Part shown: in pieces, positions 17,387 to 25,242 of the stretch | Layout: the number at the start of each line of letters is the position of its first letter | Position numbering within the stretch: position 1 is the stretch's first letter | Source of the DNA: an uncultured Dorea sp. | GTDB lineage: Bacteria > Bacillota > Clostridia > Lachnospirales > Lachnospiraceae | Length of the DNA stretch: 64,000 bases | Reading direction: 5' to 3' | NCBI GenBank assembly: GCA_910584575.1 | Contig: CAJUBG010000005.1 | Location: 25,230-89,229, forward strand | The notes under the pieces: generated by a model | Told to the model about the DNA's origin: nothing | Databases searched by the model: none | The model's input: only the letters and a program-made list of their open reading frames with translations | Position numbers and translations under genes: made by a program

Positions 17387-18616
17387 ATGGACAAGTTGTA
17401 TTATAAAGAAATGGCCGAGAATCTGGACAGACTAATTCATGAACGTGCTATGGAAGGAAAGCATATTTATTTGTTTGGCCATTGTGATGCGACAGAAGAA
17501 CTGATGCGTTTATTATGGGACAGAGGATTCCAGCCGGAAGCAATTCTGGATAATAATACTGCTAAGCATGGAAAAGTGTATCTTGGAATAGAAGTCCGTC
17601 CGCCTCAAGCCATTCTAAAGGAACAGCCGTCACAGGTGTTGGTATGTACCGTTGCCAGAGCATGGGCTTCTATGGCTTCGCAGCTAAAACGTCTGGGATA
17701 TGAGGGACAGTTCATCAGGCTTGTTGACTATAATAGTTATGCGGAATATTCTCTTTCTCAAGATACGGTTGCCCGAAAAAAGCAGAGAGCAGACAGGGGA
17801 ATCAATTTGTTACGGAAGTTAGGGCAGAAATATCCGGACTGTTTTAAAATTCTGTGTCCTTTTTCAGCTCTTGGCGATATCTATTTTATGATGTCATATC
17901 TGCCATATTTTCTCCGGCTTAGGGAGATTAGACAATGTGTAATCGGAGTGATTGGGAATTCCTGTGCAGAGGTTGTAGGGATATTCGGGGCTTATAATGT
18001 GGAAGTGTTTAACCAGAAATGTATGGACGAGCTGATTCAGGCAGCACTATATACAGAAGATACGGAGACATTTATTCCGCATCAGGACAGGCCGTATGTG
18101 GTGAATCTCTCCAAAGCACTGCATGTAAAAAAGATTCCTCTGGAGTATCTTTACCGCTGTGGAGTATTTGGATTGCCGGCGGATGCGAAGCCATATCAGC
18201 CTGTCCGATTGAGGGAGTACACAGAGATTGAGCAGATTGAGCCAGAGAGGTCGGTGATTCTTTCACCCTATGCAAAATCGGTGACTGCTCTGGGACAAGA
18301 TATTTGGGAACAGATTGTAAAGTATTATATACAAAAGGGATATTCCTGTTACACAAATGTGGTCGGCGGGGAGGCTCCGCTTCCCAAAACGCGTCCCATT
18401 AGTCCGTCTATTGCGGAGGTACGTTCTGCGGCAGAACGGGCGGGTACATTTATCGGGATACGAAGTGGACTTTGTGATGTGCTCAAGGAGGCTTCCTGCC
18501 GGAAAATTGCCCTTTATCCGGACTATTATTATGGAGATACCAGGTGGAAGGCGATTGAGATGTATGGAATCGAAGGGTGGGAAAATATAGAGACAGGAGA
18601 AGGTCATGCAGTTTGA
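17387..18616 (+). CDS. Rossmann module + GT9-like protein (second copy)
   Basis: The 409-residue paralogue of the 11681 product. The Rossmann-like module covers residues 23-125 (HIYLFGHCDATEELMRLLWD, then EAILDNN). The GT-B-like part begins with ILCPFSALGDIYFMMSYLPY and contains VILSPYAKSVTALG and TFIGIRSGLCDVLKEA, matching the paralogue's VVLSPYSNT and YFVGVRSGFCDVV. The ATG follows AAGGGG; the stop lies 10 bases inside the epimerase gene, so the two are translationally coupled. A deletion relic that joins the first bases of a gene like this to its last bases is found at 21091. Glycosyl transfer is inferred from fold resemblance only. Confidence 0.7.
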   Translation: MDKLYYKEMAENLDRLIHERAMEGKHIYLFGHCDATEELMRLLWDRGFQPEAILDNNTAKHGKVYLGIEVRPPQAILKEQPSQVLVCTVARAWASMASQLKRLGYEGQFIRLVDYNSYAEYSLSQDTVARKKQRADRGINLLRKLGQKYPDCFKILCPFSALGDIYFMMSYLPYFLRLREIRQCVIGVIGNSCAEVVGIFGAYNVEVFNQKCMDELIQAALYTEDTETFIPHQDRPYVVNLSKALHVKKIPLEYLYRCGVFGLPADAKPYQPVRLREYTEIEQIEPERSVILSPYAKSVTALGQDIWEQIVKYYIQKGYSCYTNVVGGEAPLPKTRPISPSIAEVRSAAERAGTFIGIRSGLCDVLKEASCRKIALYPDYYYGDTRWKAIEMYGIEGWENIETGEGHAV

Positions 18617-19268
18617 ACTTATGGCGTCTATGATGTGCGCGGATTACGGGAATCTGAAGGAAGAAGTAGAGAATTTGACAGAAAGTGGGATTGACTCTTT
18701 TCACATAGATATTATGGACGGGCGCTATGTCCCGAATTTTGCCATGTCCTTGAATGATATGCGGTACATAGCGGGCGCGACCCAAAAGCCTTTGGACGTG
18801 CATCTGATGATTGAGCATCCAAGTAACCATATCGGGTTGTTTTTGAAAAATCTGCGCAAAGGGGATACGGTCTATATCCATCCGGAAGCGGAGTACCATC
18901 CTTCTACAACCCTGCAGCGGATTATCAATGCGGAGATGATTCCTGGCATTGCCATCAATCCCGGCACTTCGGTTGAGACGGTCATGGAGATGCTTCGTAT
19001 TGTGAAAAAGGTTCTTGTGATGTCTGTGAATCCAGGAAATGCAGGCCAGATGTACCTGCCCTATGTGGGGAAAAAGATTACGAAGCTTTTGTCCTTGAAA
19101 GAGGATATGGAGTTTGAAATCTACTGGGATGGCGCCTGCAGCGCGGATAAGATTATGGAGTTTGCACCCAAAGGCGTGAAAGGATTTGTGTTAGGGACCA
19201 CGCTTTTGTTTGGCAAAGGTCAGGCGTATGAGGAGACCTTGCAGAATATAAGGGAGTTGAAGTTTTAA
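18606..19268 (+). CDS. Ribulose-phosphate 3-epimerase family protein
   Basis: TIM-barrel epimerase of 220 residues that should interconvert pentulose (or hexulose) 5-/6-phosphates such as ribulose 5-phosphate and xylulose 5-phosphate. Family features are the early MASMMCADYGNL, SFHIDIMDGRYVPNF with metal-binding His and Asp, LDVHLMIEHPSNHI, SVNPGNAGQMYLPY and the terminal phosphate-binding FVLGTTLLF. The Ser/Cys at MASMMCAD and sequence divergence from housekeeping Rpe make an allulose-6-phosphate epimerase-like specialised role possible. AGGAGAAGG precedes the ATG inside the GT9-like gene. In this cluster it may supply a precursor for polyol activation. Confidence 0.85.
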   Translation: MQFELMASMMCADYGNLKEEVENLTESGIDSFHIDIMDGRYVPNFAMSLNDMRYIAGATQKPLDVHLMIEHPSNHIGLFLKNLRKGDTVYIHPEAEYHPSTTLQRIINAEMIPGIAINPGTSVETVMEMLRIVKKVLVMSVNPGNAGQMYLPYVGKKITKLLSLKEDMEFEIYWDGACSADKIMEFAPKGVKGFVLGTTLLFGKGQAYEETLQNIRELKF

Positions 19269-19273
19269 TCTAG

Positions 19274-19300
19274 GGAGCTGTCTGGAAACCCAACAGCTCC
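19274..19300. terminator. Possible weak hairpin between convergent genes
   Basis: GGAGCTGT at 19274-19281 pairs with ACAGCTCC at 19293-19300 around an 11-base loop. It sits between the ends of the convergent epimerase and ATPase genes. No T-run follows on either strand, so terminator function is only suggested by position. Confidence 0.35.
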
Positions 19301-19318
19301 TGTACTGGTATCTGTTTA

Positions 19319-21001
19319 TTATCCGATTAAAACGGATTTCCCTTCAAATGCAAATCCGTACTTTCTGATTCTTTCCGGTGCGATTCCTTTCGACTCAAGC
19401 AAAGCAGAATACTTCTTCTGGTCAATTTGTGCCAATGCTTCCTGAACGGTATCTGCAAGCGTATCTTCGTATTCTGGATCATGAACCTTGAATTCCAGAA
19501 GGATGGCGTCGTCTTTGTCAAAACGTGGCTCCAGCATCACGTCGTATCTTCCAAACTCACTTTCACGGTTAGAGGTAATGATGTACCGGTCGTCAAGGTC
19601 TACCATCAGGCCAAGGACAAAGCCATGGTAAAACCGTTCCGGCTCTGACTGGGCGGACGGATGTTTGCCTGTATCAAAGTAACTGAAGGTGGCAAAGGCG
19701 ACCCGATTCATATACAGATTCATAGCCTTTTTGTCATCTAATAAGAGGGCTTTCACAAAGCTGTTATATGCCGGAGTGAAATCTGAAAACCAGTCCTCGA
19801 TTATCTGTTCAAACATAAGGAGGACTTCATGATTGGTCAATACAAGTTCATAGATTGTCCGGCCTTTTTTATCCATAGTCAGTTGGTTTACGCGCAGATA
19901 GCCGCTTGCAAGCAGTAGACTCCAGATAGCGCTTTCTTTCTGGCCTAACTGATTGAAGATAATCTGCTCGTCAATCTGTGTGCGAAGCGCCTTTCCGTTC
20001 AGGAGATCCTCCATAATCATTTTGGTGTCTGCGCTGCCTTCGCGAATCAGCTTGCCGACCAGACCATTGCTGCTGGTATTGGCCCAATAAGCGGAAAACC
20101 TTCGTTTGCCCAGATAATTGATGATAGACCATGGATTGTAAATATCCGTCCTTCTGCCAAAGGTAAAACCATCATACCAGGCTTTCACATGCTCTCTTTC
20201 GTCATATAGACCGTATTCCTTCAATGCCTCCCAGACCTCCTCCTGAGTAAATCCAAAGGAGGTTTCGTATTTTTCTGAGATTGTGGTTACGATCTCCAGA
20301 TTATTTAGGTCAGAGAAGATAGATTCCTTACTGACTCTGGTAATGCCGGTCATGATGGCTCTCTCCAGGAATTTGGTTGTTTTAAAAGCCGCGTTGAACA
20401 GGTTTCGGATAAAGACAGCCATTTCAGCCCAGTAGCCGTATATATAGGCTTCCTGCATAGGTGTATCATATTCATCTAACAGGATAATGACTTTTTTCCC
20501 ATAGTAGCGCATTAAATAATCGGATAAAGCATTTAGAGAATTTGCGGCCAAGTAATTTTCCATATCAGGGGAGATTTGTCCGTACGCTTTTTTTTCATCT
20601 TCGTTTAAATAATCGCTTTTCAAGAGAAAATCATATTTGTTATATAGATTCTTTATGATCTGGCAGATTCTTTTTCTTGCATCTGGGAAAGAAGTTTCCT
20701 TTACATTCGCAAAGCTTAACGAAATTACGGGATAAGCTCCCTGAAGTTTCCTATACTTTTCCTCCTGCCAGATGGCCAGCTTCTGGAATAAACCGCTTTT
20801 ATCGGAGTGCTCGACAGAAAAGAAATATTCCACCATGTCCAGATTCAGGGTTTTCCCAAAACGCCTGGGGCGGGTAATTAAGGTTACGACATCATTATGC
20901 TCCCACCACTCTTTGATAAACATCGTCTTGTCGATATAGAAATTATCTTTTGTAATTATCTGCTCAAAACTTTGATGGCCAATGCCGGCTGTTCTTGCCA
21001 T
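19319..21001 (-). CDS. AAA-ATPase-like / PD-(D/E)XK nuclease-like protein
   Basis: A 560-residue member of the AAA-ATPase_like family with a C-terminal PD-(D/E)XK nuclease-like domain, widespread in gut anaerobes and of unknown function. The N terminus has the typical IGHQSFEQIITKDNFYIDKT and LITRPRRFGKTLNLDM, a P-loop variant; IILLDEYDTPM serves as Walker B; the late YDVMLEPRFDKDDAILLEFK carries the D..ExK nuclease core. It is antisense to the glycan cluster and splits it. It has its own promoter at 21030-21058. It lies between the epimerase and a relic of a GT9-like gene, so it probably arrived by insertion at a site of rearrangement. A related but diverged protein is at 54441. Confidence 0.85.
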   Translation of the reverse strand: MARTAGIGHQSFEQIITKDNFYIDKTMFIKEWWEHNDVVTLITRPRRFGKTLNLDMVEYFFSVEHSDKSGLFQKLAIWQEEKYRKLQGAYPVISLSFANVKETSFPDARKRICQIIKNLYNKYDFLLKSDYLNEDEKKAYGQISPDMENYLAANSLNALSDYLMRYYGKKVIILLDEYDTPMQEAYIYGYWAEMAVFIRNLFNAAFKTTKFLERAIMTGITRVSKESIFSDLNNLEIVTTISEKYETSFGFTQEEVWEALKEYGLYDEREHVKAWYDGFTFGRRTDIYNPWSIINYLGKRRFSAYWANTSSNGLVGKLIREGSADTKMIMEDLLNGKALRTQIDEQIIFNQLGQKESAIWSLLLASGYLRVNQLTMDKKGRTIYELVLTNHEVLLMFEQIIEDWFSDFTPAYNSFVKALLLDDKKAMNLYMNRVAFATFSYFDTGKHPSAQSEPERFYHGFVLGLMVDLDDRYIITSNRESEFGRYDVMLEPRFDKDDAILLEFKVHDPEYEDTLADTVQEALAQIDQKKYSALLESKGIAPERIRKYGFAFEGKSVLIG

Positions 21002-21029
21002 AATTTTACCCCTTACTAGCTTTTCTTGT

Positions 21030-21058
21030 ATTTTACCATTATTTTAAGGGGAATTCAA
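21030..21058 (-). promoter_or_regulatory. Sigma-A type promoter for the minus-strand ATPase gene
   Basis: On the minus strand TTGAAT (-35, 21058-21053) and TAAAAT (-10, 21035-21030) are separated by 17 bases. The initiation point would lie about 20 bases before the ATG at 21001. Matches are 4-5 of 6 in each box. Confidence 0.55.
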
Positions 21059-21090
21059 TGATTAAGAGAAGGCAGATAAAAGCAGTATTA

Positions 21091-21187
21091 AGCTGAGGGG
21101 TTGTATAACCTATGGACAAGTTGTATTATTAAAGAGTGATTAAGGCGTATGAAATCGAAGGATGGGAAAATATAGGGACAGGAGAAG
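21091..21187 (+). pseudogene. Deletion relic of a GT9-like gene (start joined to end)
   Basis: The stretch around 21094-21133 closely matches the ribosome site and first codons of the gene at 17387 (shared GAGGGGTTG-type leader and TATGGACAAGTTGTATTAT), with a frame-breaking extra T. About ten bases later, 21143-21187 matches the last codons of the same gene near 18549-18603 (ATCGAAGG, TGGGAAAATATAG, GACAGGAGAAGG). About 1.1 kb of coding sequence is missing between the two parts. The retained 3' end still supplies the ribosome site for the HAD gene, just as the intact copy does for the epimerase gene. This is best explained by a second copy that lost its interior; it is not expressed as a protein. 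Confidence 0.75.
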
Positions 21188-21194
21188 GATTTAC

Positions 21195-21566
21195 ATGGAG
21201 AGAGAATTGATTTTATCTACACTGCCAAAGACATGGGTGTTTGATTTGGATGGAACATTGCTGAAACACAACGGCTATAAAATAGACGGGGAGGACACAT
21301 TGCTTTCTGGGGCCAAAGAGTTTCTGGACGGCTTGCCAGGGGAAGATAAAATTGTTATATTCACGTCCCGTACAAGGGAATATCAGGAACAGACGCTTAA
21401 GTTTTTGGAAAAACATTCTGTAAGGTTTGATGAAATCCTGTTTGAAATGCCGATGGGAGAACGGATTGTGGTAAATGACCGAAAGCCTTCTGGATTGGAC
21501 ATGGCTGTGGCCGTGAATGTGGAACGGGACCGGTTTGAACCTCCGGCAATCCGAAGAGAAAAGTAG
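21195..21566 (+). CDS. Small HAD-superfamily phosphatase
   Basis: A 123-residue HAD-type hydrolase with motif I TWVFDLDGTLLKHNG (nucleophile Asp), motif II in IVIFTSRTRE and a late VVNDRKPSG supplying the lysine and acidic region. The size implies no cap domain, as in KdsC- or HisB-N-like phosphatases that act on small sugar phosphates. The ATG at 21195 has GGAGAAGG 7 bases upstream, derived from the relic of a GT9-like gene. In this cluster it would remove a phosphate from a sugar or polyol phosphate. The substrate is inferred from context only. Confidence 0.75.
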   Translation: MERELILSTLPKTWVFDLDGTLLKHNGYKIDGEDTLLSGAKEFLDGLPGEDKIVIFTSRTREYQEQTLKFLEKHSVRFDEILFEMPMGERIVVNDRKPSGLDMAVAVNVERDRFEPPAIRREK

Positions 21567-21575
21567 CGCAGGCTA

Positions 21576-21604
21576 TTGAACCAGAAGCCTAAAGTTGTTA
21601 TACT
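21576..21604 (+). promoter_or_regulatory. Sigma-A type promoter before the frameshifted ATPase
   Basis: TTGAAC (21576-21581) and TATACT (21599-21604) with a 17-base spacer, directly after the HAD gene and 33 bases before the ATPase ATG. This suggests the ATPase is a separate transcription unit inserted in the cluster. Confidence 0.5.
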
Positions 21605-21636
21605 ATCGGCAGCAGGTAACAAGGAGTGTGGTCCAT

Positions 21637-23242
21637 ATGTATAAGCGTTTTAACACAACAGGATTGTGTTATCCGAACGAACACTATATGGTGAACATAG
21701 AGGAACGGTTAGATGAGATTCAGTCCCTGGTAGATCAGGGAGAATATTTTGTCATTAACAGGGCAAGGCAATATGGAAAGACGACGACGCTCAATTTGCT
21801 GGCTGAGAAATTAGCGGAAAAATATGCTGTATTTTCAATCAGCTTTGAAGGAATGGAAGATGAAGTATATGTATCGCCAGATACTTTTTGGCAAAATTTT
21901 TACAGTCTTCTGAATGATGAGTTTCGTTATCATGGAGTAAATGGGATTCCGGATATGATCCGCGTAGAATGTGAAAGAAGAAGTTCTAAAGAAGTAGGAA
22001 GGCCGGGAATCGGAGGTATTTCAGAGTTCATTTCCCGCATGTGTATGGAAGCGGATAGGCCGGTTGTGCTGATTATTGACGAGGTTGACCAGGCGAGTAA
22101 TTATGACAGTTTTATTACCTTTCTGGGAATGCTGCGCAAAAAGTATCTGGCAAGGAGAAAGCAGCCGACTTTTTATTCCGTGATTCTGGCGGGCGTCTAT
22201 GATATAAAGAACATGAAATTAAAACTTCGTAAGGATATGGAGCATCAGTATAATAGTCCGTGGAATATTGCCGCTGATTTTACCGTGGATATGAGTTTTT
22301 CCGTACAGGATATTGCGGGGATGCTGACAGACTATGAGAAGGATGTCTGTACGGGGATGAATATACTTAAGATAGCGGATTTGATTTATGATTATACTTC
22401 TGGTTATCCGTTTCTGGTATCTCGCCTTTGTAAGATATTGGATGAGTTTATCCCAAAGAAAAAGGAATTTTTGAGTTTATCGGCTGCATGGACAAGGGAA
22501 GGATTTTTGGAGGCGGTTAAGGTATTGCTCACAGAATCAAACACGTTGTTTGACGATATGGTAAAGAAGCTGAATGATTTTCCGGAATTAAGACAGACAA
22601 TATATCATATTTTGTTTCGGGGAGAACAGGTGCCTTATAATATTTATAACAATGTGATTAATCTTGGCGTTATGTTTGGTTTCCTCAAAAAGAGTATGAA
22701 CGGTGAAAGCATTGCCATTTCTAATCGGATATTTGAGACACAGTTATATAATTTGTTTATTTCAAGAATTGCTTAATAGCGCTATATATAAGGCTGCGTC
22801 GGCGGACAAGGGCCTTAGCCTGTTTGTCAGGGAGGGGCGGCTTGATATGGAACGGGTATTGGAACGGTTTGTGGTATCCTTTACAGACATTTATCAGGAT
22901 GCGGACGAGAGGTTTGTGGAGGAGAATGGGCGTCGTTTTTTCCTTCTTTATCTGAAGCCGATTATTAATGGTGTCGGGAATTTCTATGTAGAGGCAAGAA
23001 CCCGAAATATGTGCAGGACGGACGTGATTATTGATTATCGCGGACAGCAGATTGTGTGCGAATTAAAGATTTGGCACGGAGATGAGTATAACAGACGGGG
23101 GGAAGAACAACTAATAGATTATTTAGATTCTTATCATCTTACGACAGGGTATATGCTGAGCTTTAATTTCAACAAGAAGAAAGAGATAGGAGTTCGGAAG
23201 GTTCAGATAGGAGAAAAGTTGTTGATAGAGGCAGTAGTCTGA
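21637..23242 (+). pseudogene. AAA-ATPase-like protein with PD-(D/E)XK-type C terminus, frameshifted
   Basis: Two frames together encode one family-typical protein. The first part (21637-22776) has MYKRFNTTGLCYPNEHYMV, a P-loop region NRARQYGKTTTLNLL and Walker B VVLIIDEVDQ. The second part, running to 23242 in the +1 frame, has FVEENGRRFFLLYLKPI, DVIIDYRGQQIVCELKIWHG (D..ExK nuclease core) and ends LSFNFNKKKEIG. The switch lies at about 22765, in TTTCAAGAA, where one extra base moves LYNLFIS into ELLNSAIYKAAS. As read, the ATPase loses its nuclease domain. It could be a real mutation, an assembly error or programmed shifting. AAGGAG lies 10 bases before the chosen ATG. It is a different subfamily from the ATPase genes at 19319 and 54441. 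Confidence 0.75.
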
Positions 23243-23262
23243 CATTAGAAAGGAAAAAAGAT

Positions 23263-23979
23263 ATGACCATAGCATTAATCTTATCCGGCGGCACAGGTAC
23301 CAGGCTTGGCTATGATATCCCCAAGCAGTACATCAAGGCCGGCGGCAGACCCATAATTTCATACAGCATATCCCGTCTTTTTTCCCACAGCGGAATTGAA
23401 GGAATCCATATTGTCGCAGATCCCGCATGGCAGGGACAGATTCAAGACTGGCTTGCCGAAGATGGATTTTGCGGGAAATTCAAAGGCTTTTCAAGCCCTG
23501 GCGGAAACAGGCAGCTTTCAATCCTGAACGGCCTAAAGGATATCCGAGAATATGCCAAGGACAGCGATTATGTATTCATTCATGATGCCGCCCGTCCTCT
23601 GCTTACAGAGAAGCAGATTACGGACTGTATCACCGGCGTTTCCGGACACGACGGCGTCCTGCCTGTGCTGCCTATGAAGGATACCGTATATTCCAGCACA
23701 GACGGAAGGAAGATAACCGCATTACTGAACAGAAGTGAAATCTATGCCGGACAGGCGCCGGAGGTGTTCCGGCTTGGTTCATATTACGAAGCCAACTGCC
23801 GGCTGCTGCCGGAGAAGATTTGGCAGATTAACGGCTCTACCGAGCCAGCAATCCTGGCGGGACTGGATGTCGTGATGATTCCTGGTGACGAGGGGAACTT
23901 TAAGATTACGACAAAGGAGGATCTGGAAAGATTCCGTAAGATATTAGAGGCAGAAGAAAGTTTTGGAATGGGGAGATAA
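23263..23979 (+). CDS. IspD/TarI-family cytidylyltransferase
   Basis: A 238-residue nucleotidyltransferase of the IspD/TarI family, which joins CTP to methylerythritol 4-phosphate or ribitol 5-phosphate. It has LSGGTGTRLGYDIPKQYI at the N terminus, DYVFIHDAARPLLT for CTP and metal binding, and GNFKITTKEDL near the end. The next gene, four bases on, is a medium-chain dehydrogenase, the same order as tarI-tarJ, so a CDP-polyol such as CDP-ribitol is the likely product and IspD duty is less likely. AAAGGA precedes the ATG. The pair ends the glycan cluster. Confidence 0.85.
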   Translation: MTIALILSGGTGTRLGYDIPKQYIKAGGRPIISYSISRLFSHSGIEGIHIVADPAWQGQIQDWLAEDGFCGKFKGFSSPGGNRQLSILNGLKDIREYAKDSDYVFIHDAARPLLTEKQITDCITGVSGHDGVLPVLPMKDTVYSSTDGRKITALLNRSEIYAGQAPEVFRLGSYYEANCRLLPEKIWQINGSTEPAILAGLDVVMIPGDEGNFKITTKEDLERFRKILEAEESFGMGR

Positions 23980-23982
23980 AAG

Positions 23983-25026
23983 ATGAAAGCATGGGTTTTA
24001 CATAATATAGGGGATATCAGGTTTGACACGGCAGAAGAACCGATACTTAAAGAGCGTGAAGTGTTAGTGAAGGTAAGAGCAGCCGGTATCTGCGGCTCGG
24101 ACATTCCCAGAATCTACCAGAATGGCGCATATTCCCACCCATTGATTCCGGGCCATGAATTTTCTGGTGAAGTGGTAAAGACAGGCGCCTTTGCGAATGC
24201 CTCCTGGCAGGGAAAGCGGGTGGGGATATTTCCGTTAATCCCATGCCGAAAGTGTCCGCCCTGCCGCAAAAAGCAGTACGAGATGTGCAGGAATTACAGC
24301 TATCTTGGTTCGCGCAGGGACGGCGGATTTGCCGAGTATGCGGCGGTTCCGGAGGATAACCTGATAGTGCTTCCGGACAGCATAACCTTTGAGGAGGCTG
24401 CCATGCTTGAGCCAATGGCGGTTGCGGTCCATGCCATGAGGAGGATTGGGGCAGACGAAAATGATAACGTTGCAATCTGCGGTGTCGGCACGATTGGGCT
24501 GTTGTTGTACTTGTTTCTGAGAGAAGCCAGGGTGAAGAATATATATGTGTTTGGAAATAAAGATTTTCAGAAGCAGACGCTTTTGAAACTAGGGCTTCCA
24601 AAGGATTGTTACTGCGATATCCGAAGTGAGGACGTGGACGTATGGCTTTCCGAGAGGACAGGCGGCGCAGGCGCAGATGTATTTTTCGAGTGTGTGGGTA
24701 AGAATGAGACGCTGGTACAGGCGGTGAACCAGACCTCATTTGCAGGGAGGATTATGCTGGTGGGCAATCCATTTGGGGATATGAGGCTTGAGAAAGCTGT
24801 TTATTGGAAGCTGCTGCGAAACCAGGTTACAGTGAAGGGCACCTGGAATTCGAGTTTTACGGGGGAGGAGTCGGACGACTGGCATTATGTGCTGAGACGG
24901 CTTGAGGAGAAGCGGATTGCGCCGTCAGAATTGATTACGCATCGGTTTTCTATGAAGGATTTGGAAAAAGGGCTTCACATAATGCGGGATAAGACGGAGG
25001 ATTATGTGAAGATTATAGGGCAATAA
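23983..25026 (+). CDS. Zinc-dependent medium-chain dehydrogenase (TarJ / polyol-phosphate dehydrogenase-like)
   Basis: A 347-residue alcohol dehydrogenase with catalytic zinc ligands in AGICGSD and PGHEFSGEV, a structural zinc site CRKCPPCRKKQYEMC, and the nucleotide-binding VAICGVGTIGLLLYLF. The sequence is close to galactitol-1-phosphate 5-dehydrogenase-type enzymes. Next to a TarI-like cytidylyltransferase it probably reduces a ketose phosphate such as ribulose 5-phosphate to the polyol phosphate that TarI activates. GGGGAGA precedes the ATG at four bases from the previous stop. A strong hairpin terminator follows, closing the cluster. Confidence 0.85.
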   Translation: MKAWVLHNIGDIRFDTAEEPILKEREVLVKVRAAGICGSDIPRIYQNGAYSHPLIPGHEFSGEVVKTGAFANASWQGKRVGIFPLIPCRKCPPCRKKQYEMCRNYSYLGSRRDGGFAEYAAVPEDNLIVLPDSITFEEAAMLEPMAVAVHAMRRIGADENDNVAICGVGTIGLLLYLFLREARVKNIYVFGNKDFQKQTLLKLGLPKDCYCDIRSEDVDVWLSERTGGAGADVFFECVGKNETLVQAVNQTSFAGRIMLVGNPFGDMRLEKAVYWKLLRNQVTVKGTWNSSFTGEESDDWHYVLRRLEEKRIAPSELITHRFSMKDLEKGLHIMRDKTEDYVKIIGQ

Positions 25027-25034
25027 CAGGAGGG

Positions 25035-25088
25035 CTCCTGATATGAGTTTGCGAGACAGAACAGGCAGACTGATATCAGGAGTTTTTG
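25035..25088 (+). terminator. Intrinsic terminator of the glycan cluster
   Basis: CTCCTGATAT (25035-25044) pairs with ATATCAGGAG (25073-25082), followed by TTTTTGTT. An inner stem GTTTGC/GCAGAC with one G-U pair extends the hairpin. It lies directly after the dehydrogenase stop and before the metal-efflux promoter. Confidence 0.8.
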
Positions 25089-25121
25089 TTATAGATTTTG
25101 CTGTAAAATTGAGAAAATATA

Positions 25122-25150
25122 TTGACAAATTTGAGGATTTGTGATTATAT
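25122..25150 (+). promoter_or_regulatory. Promoter of the metal-efflux genes
   Basis: A perfect TTGACA (25122-25127) and TTATAT (25145-25150) with a 17-base spacer. The operator-like palindrome at 25162 follows the -10 box, so a bound repressor would block initiation. Confidence 0.65.
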
Positions 25151-25161
25151 TTAATCATGAA

Positions 25162-25183
25162 CATATGAATAGTTGTTCATATG
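25162..25183. promoter_or_regulatory. ArsR/SmtB-type operator palindrome
   Basis: CATATGAA, a six-base spacer and TTCATATG form a perfect 8-bp inverted repeat. The core resembles the ATATGAA/TTCATAT boxes bound by CadC, SmtB and relatives. The encoded CadC-like regulator at 27850 is the obvious candidate to bind it and release it on metal binding. Confidence 0.7.
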
Positions 25184-25242
25184 TATTGGCGAAAGTTTTT
25201 GGAATGTTGAAAGAGTATTTTACAAGTCAGGAGGAATGATTA

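Noticed and set aside
21059..21094. Short frame ending VLS just before the relic, possibly the end of a third copy of the 16989-type small gene
   Set aside because: Only a few residues match, and the stretch overlaps the -35 box of the minus-strand ATPase promoter, so homology cannot be claimed.
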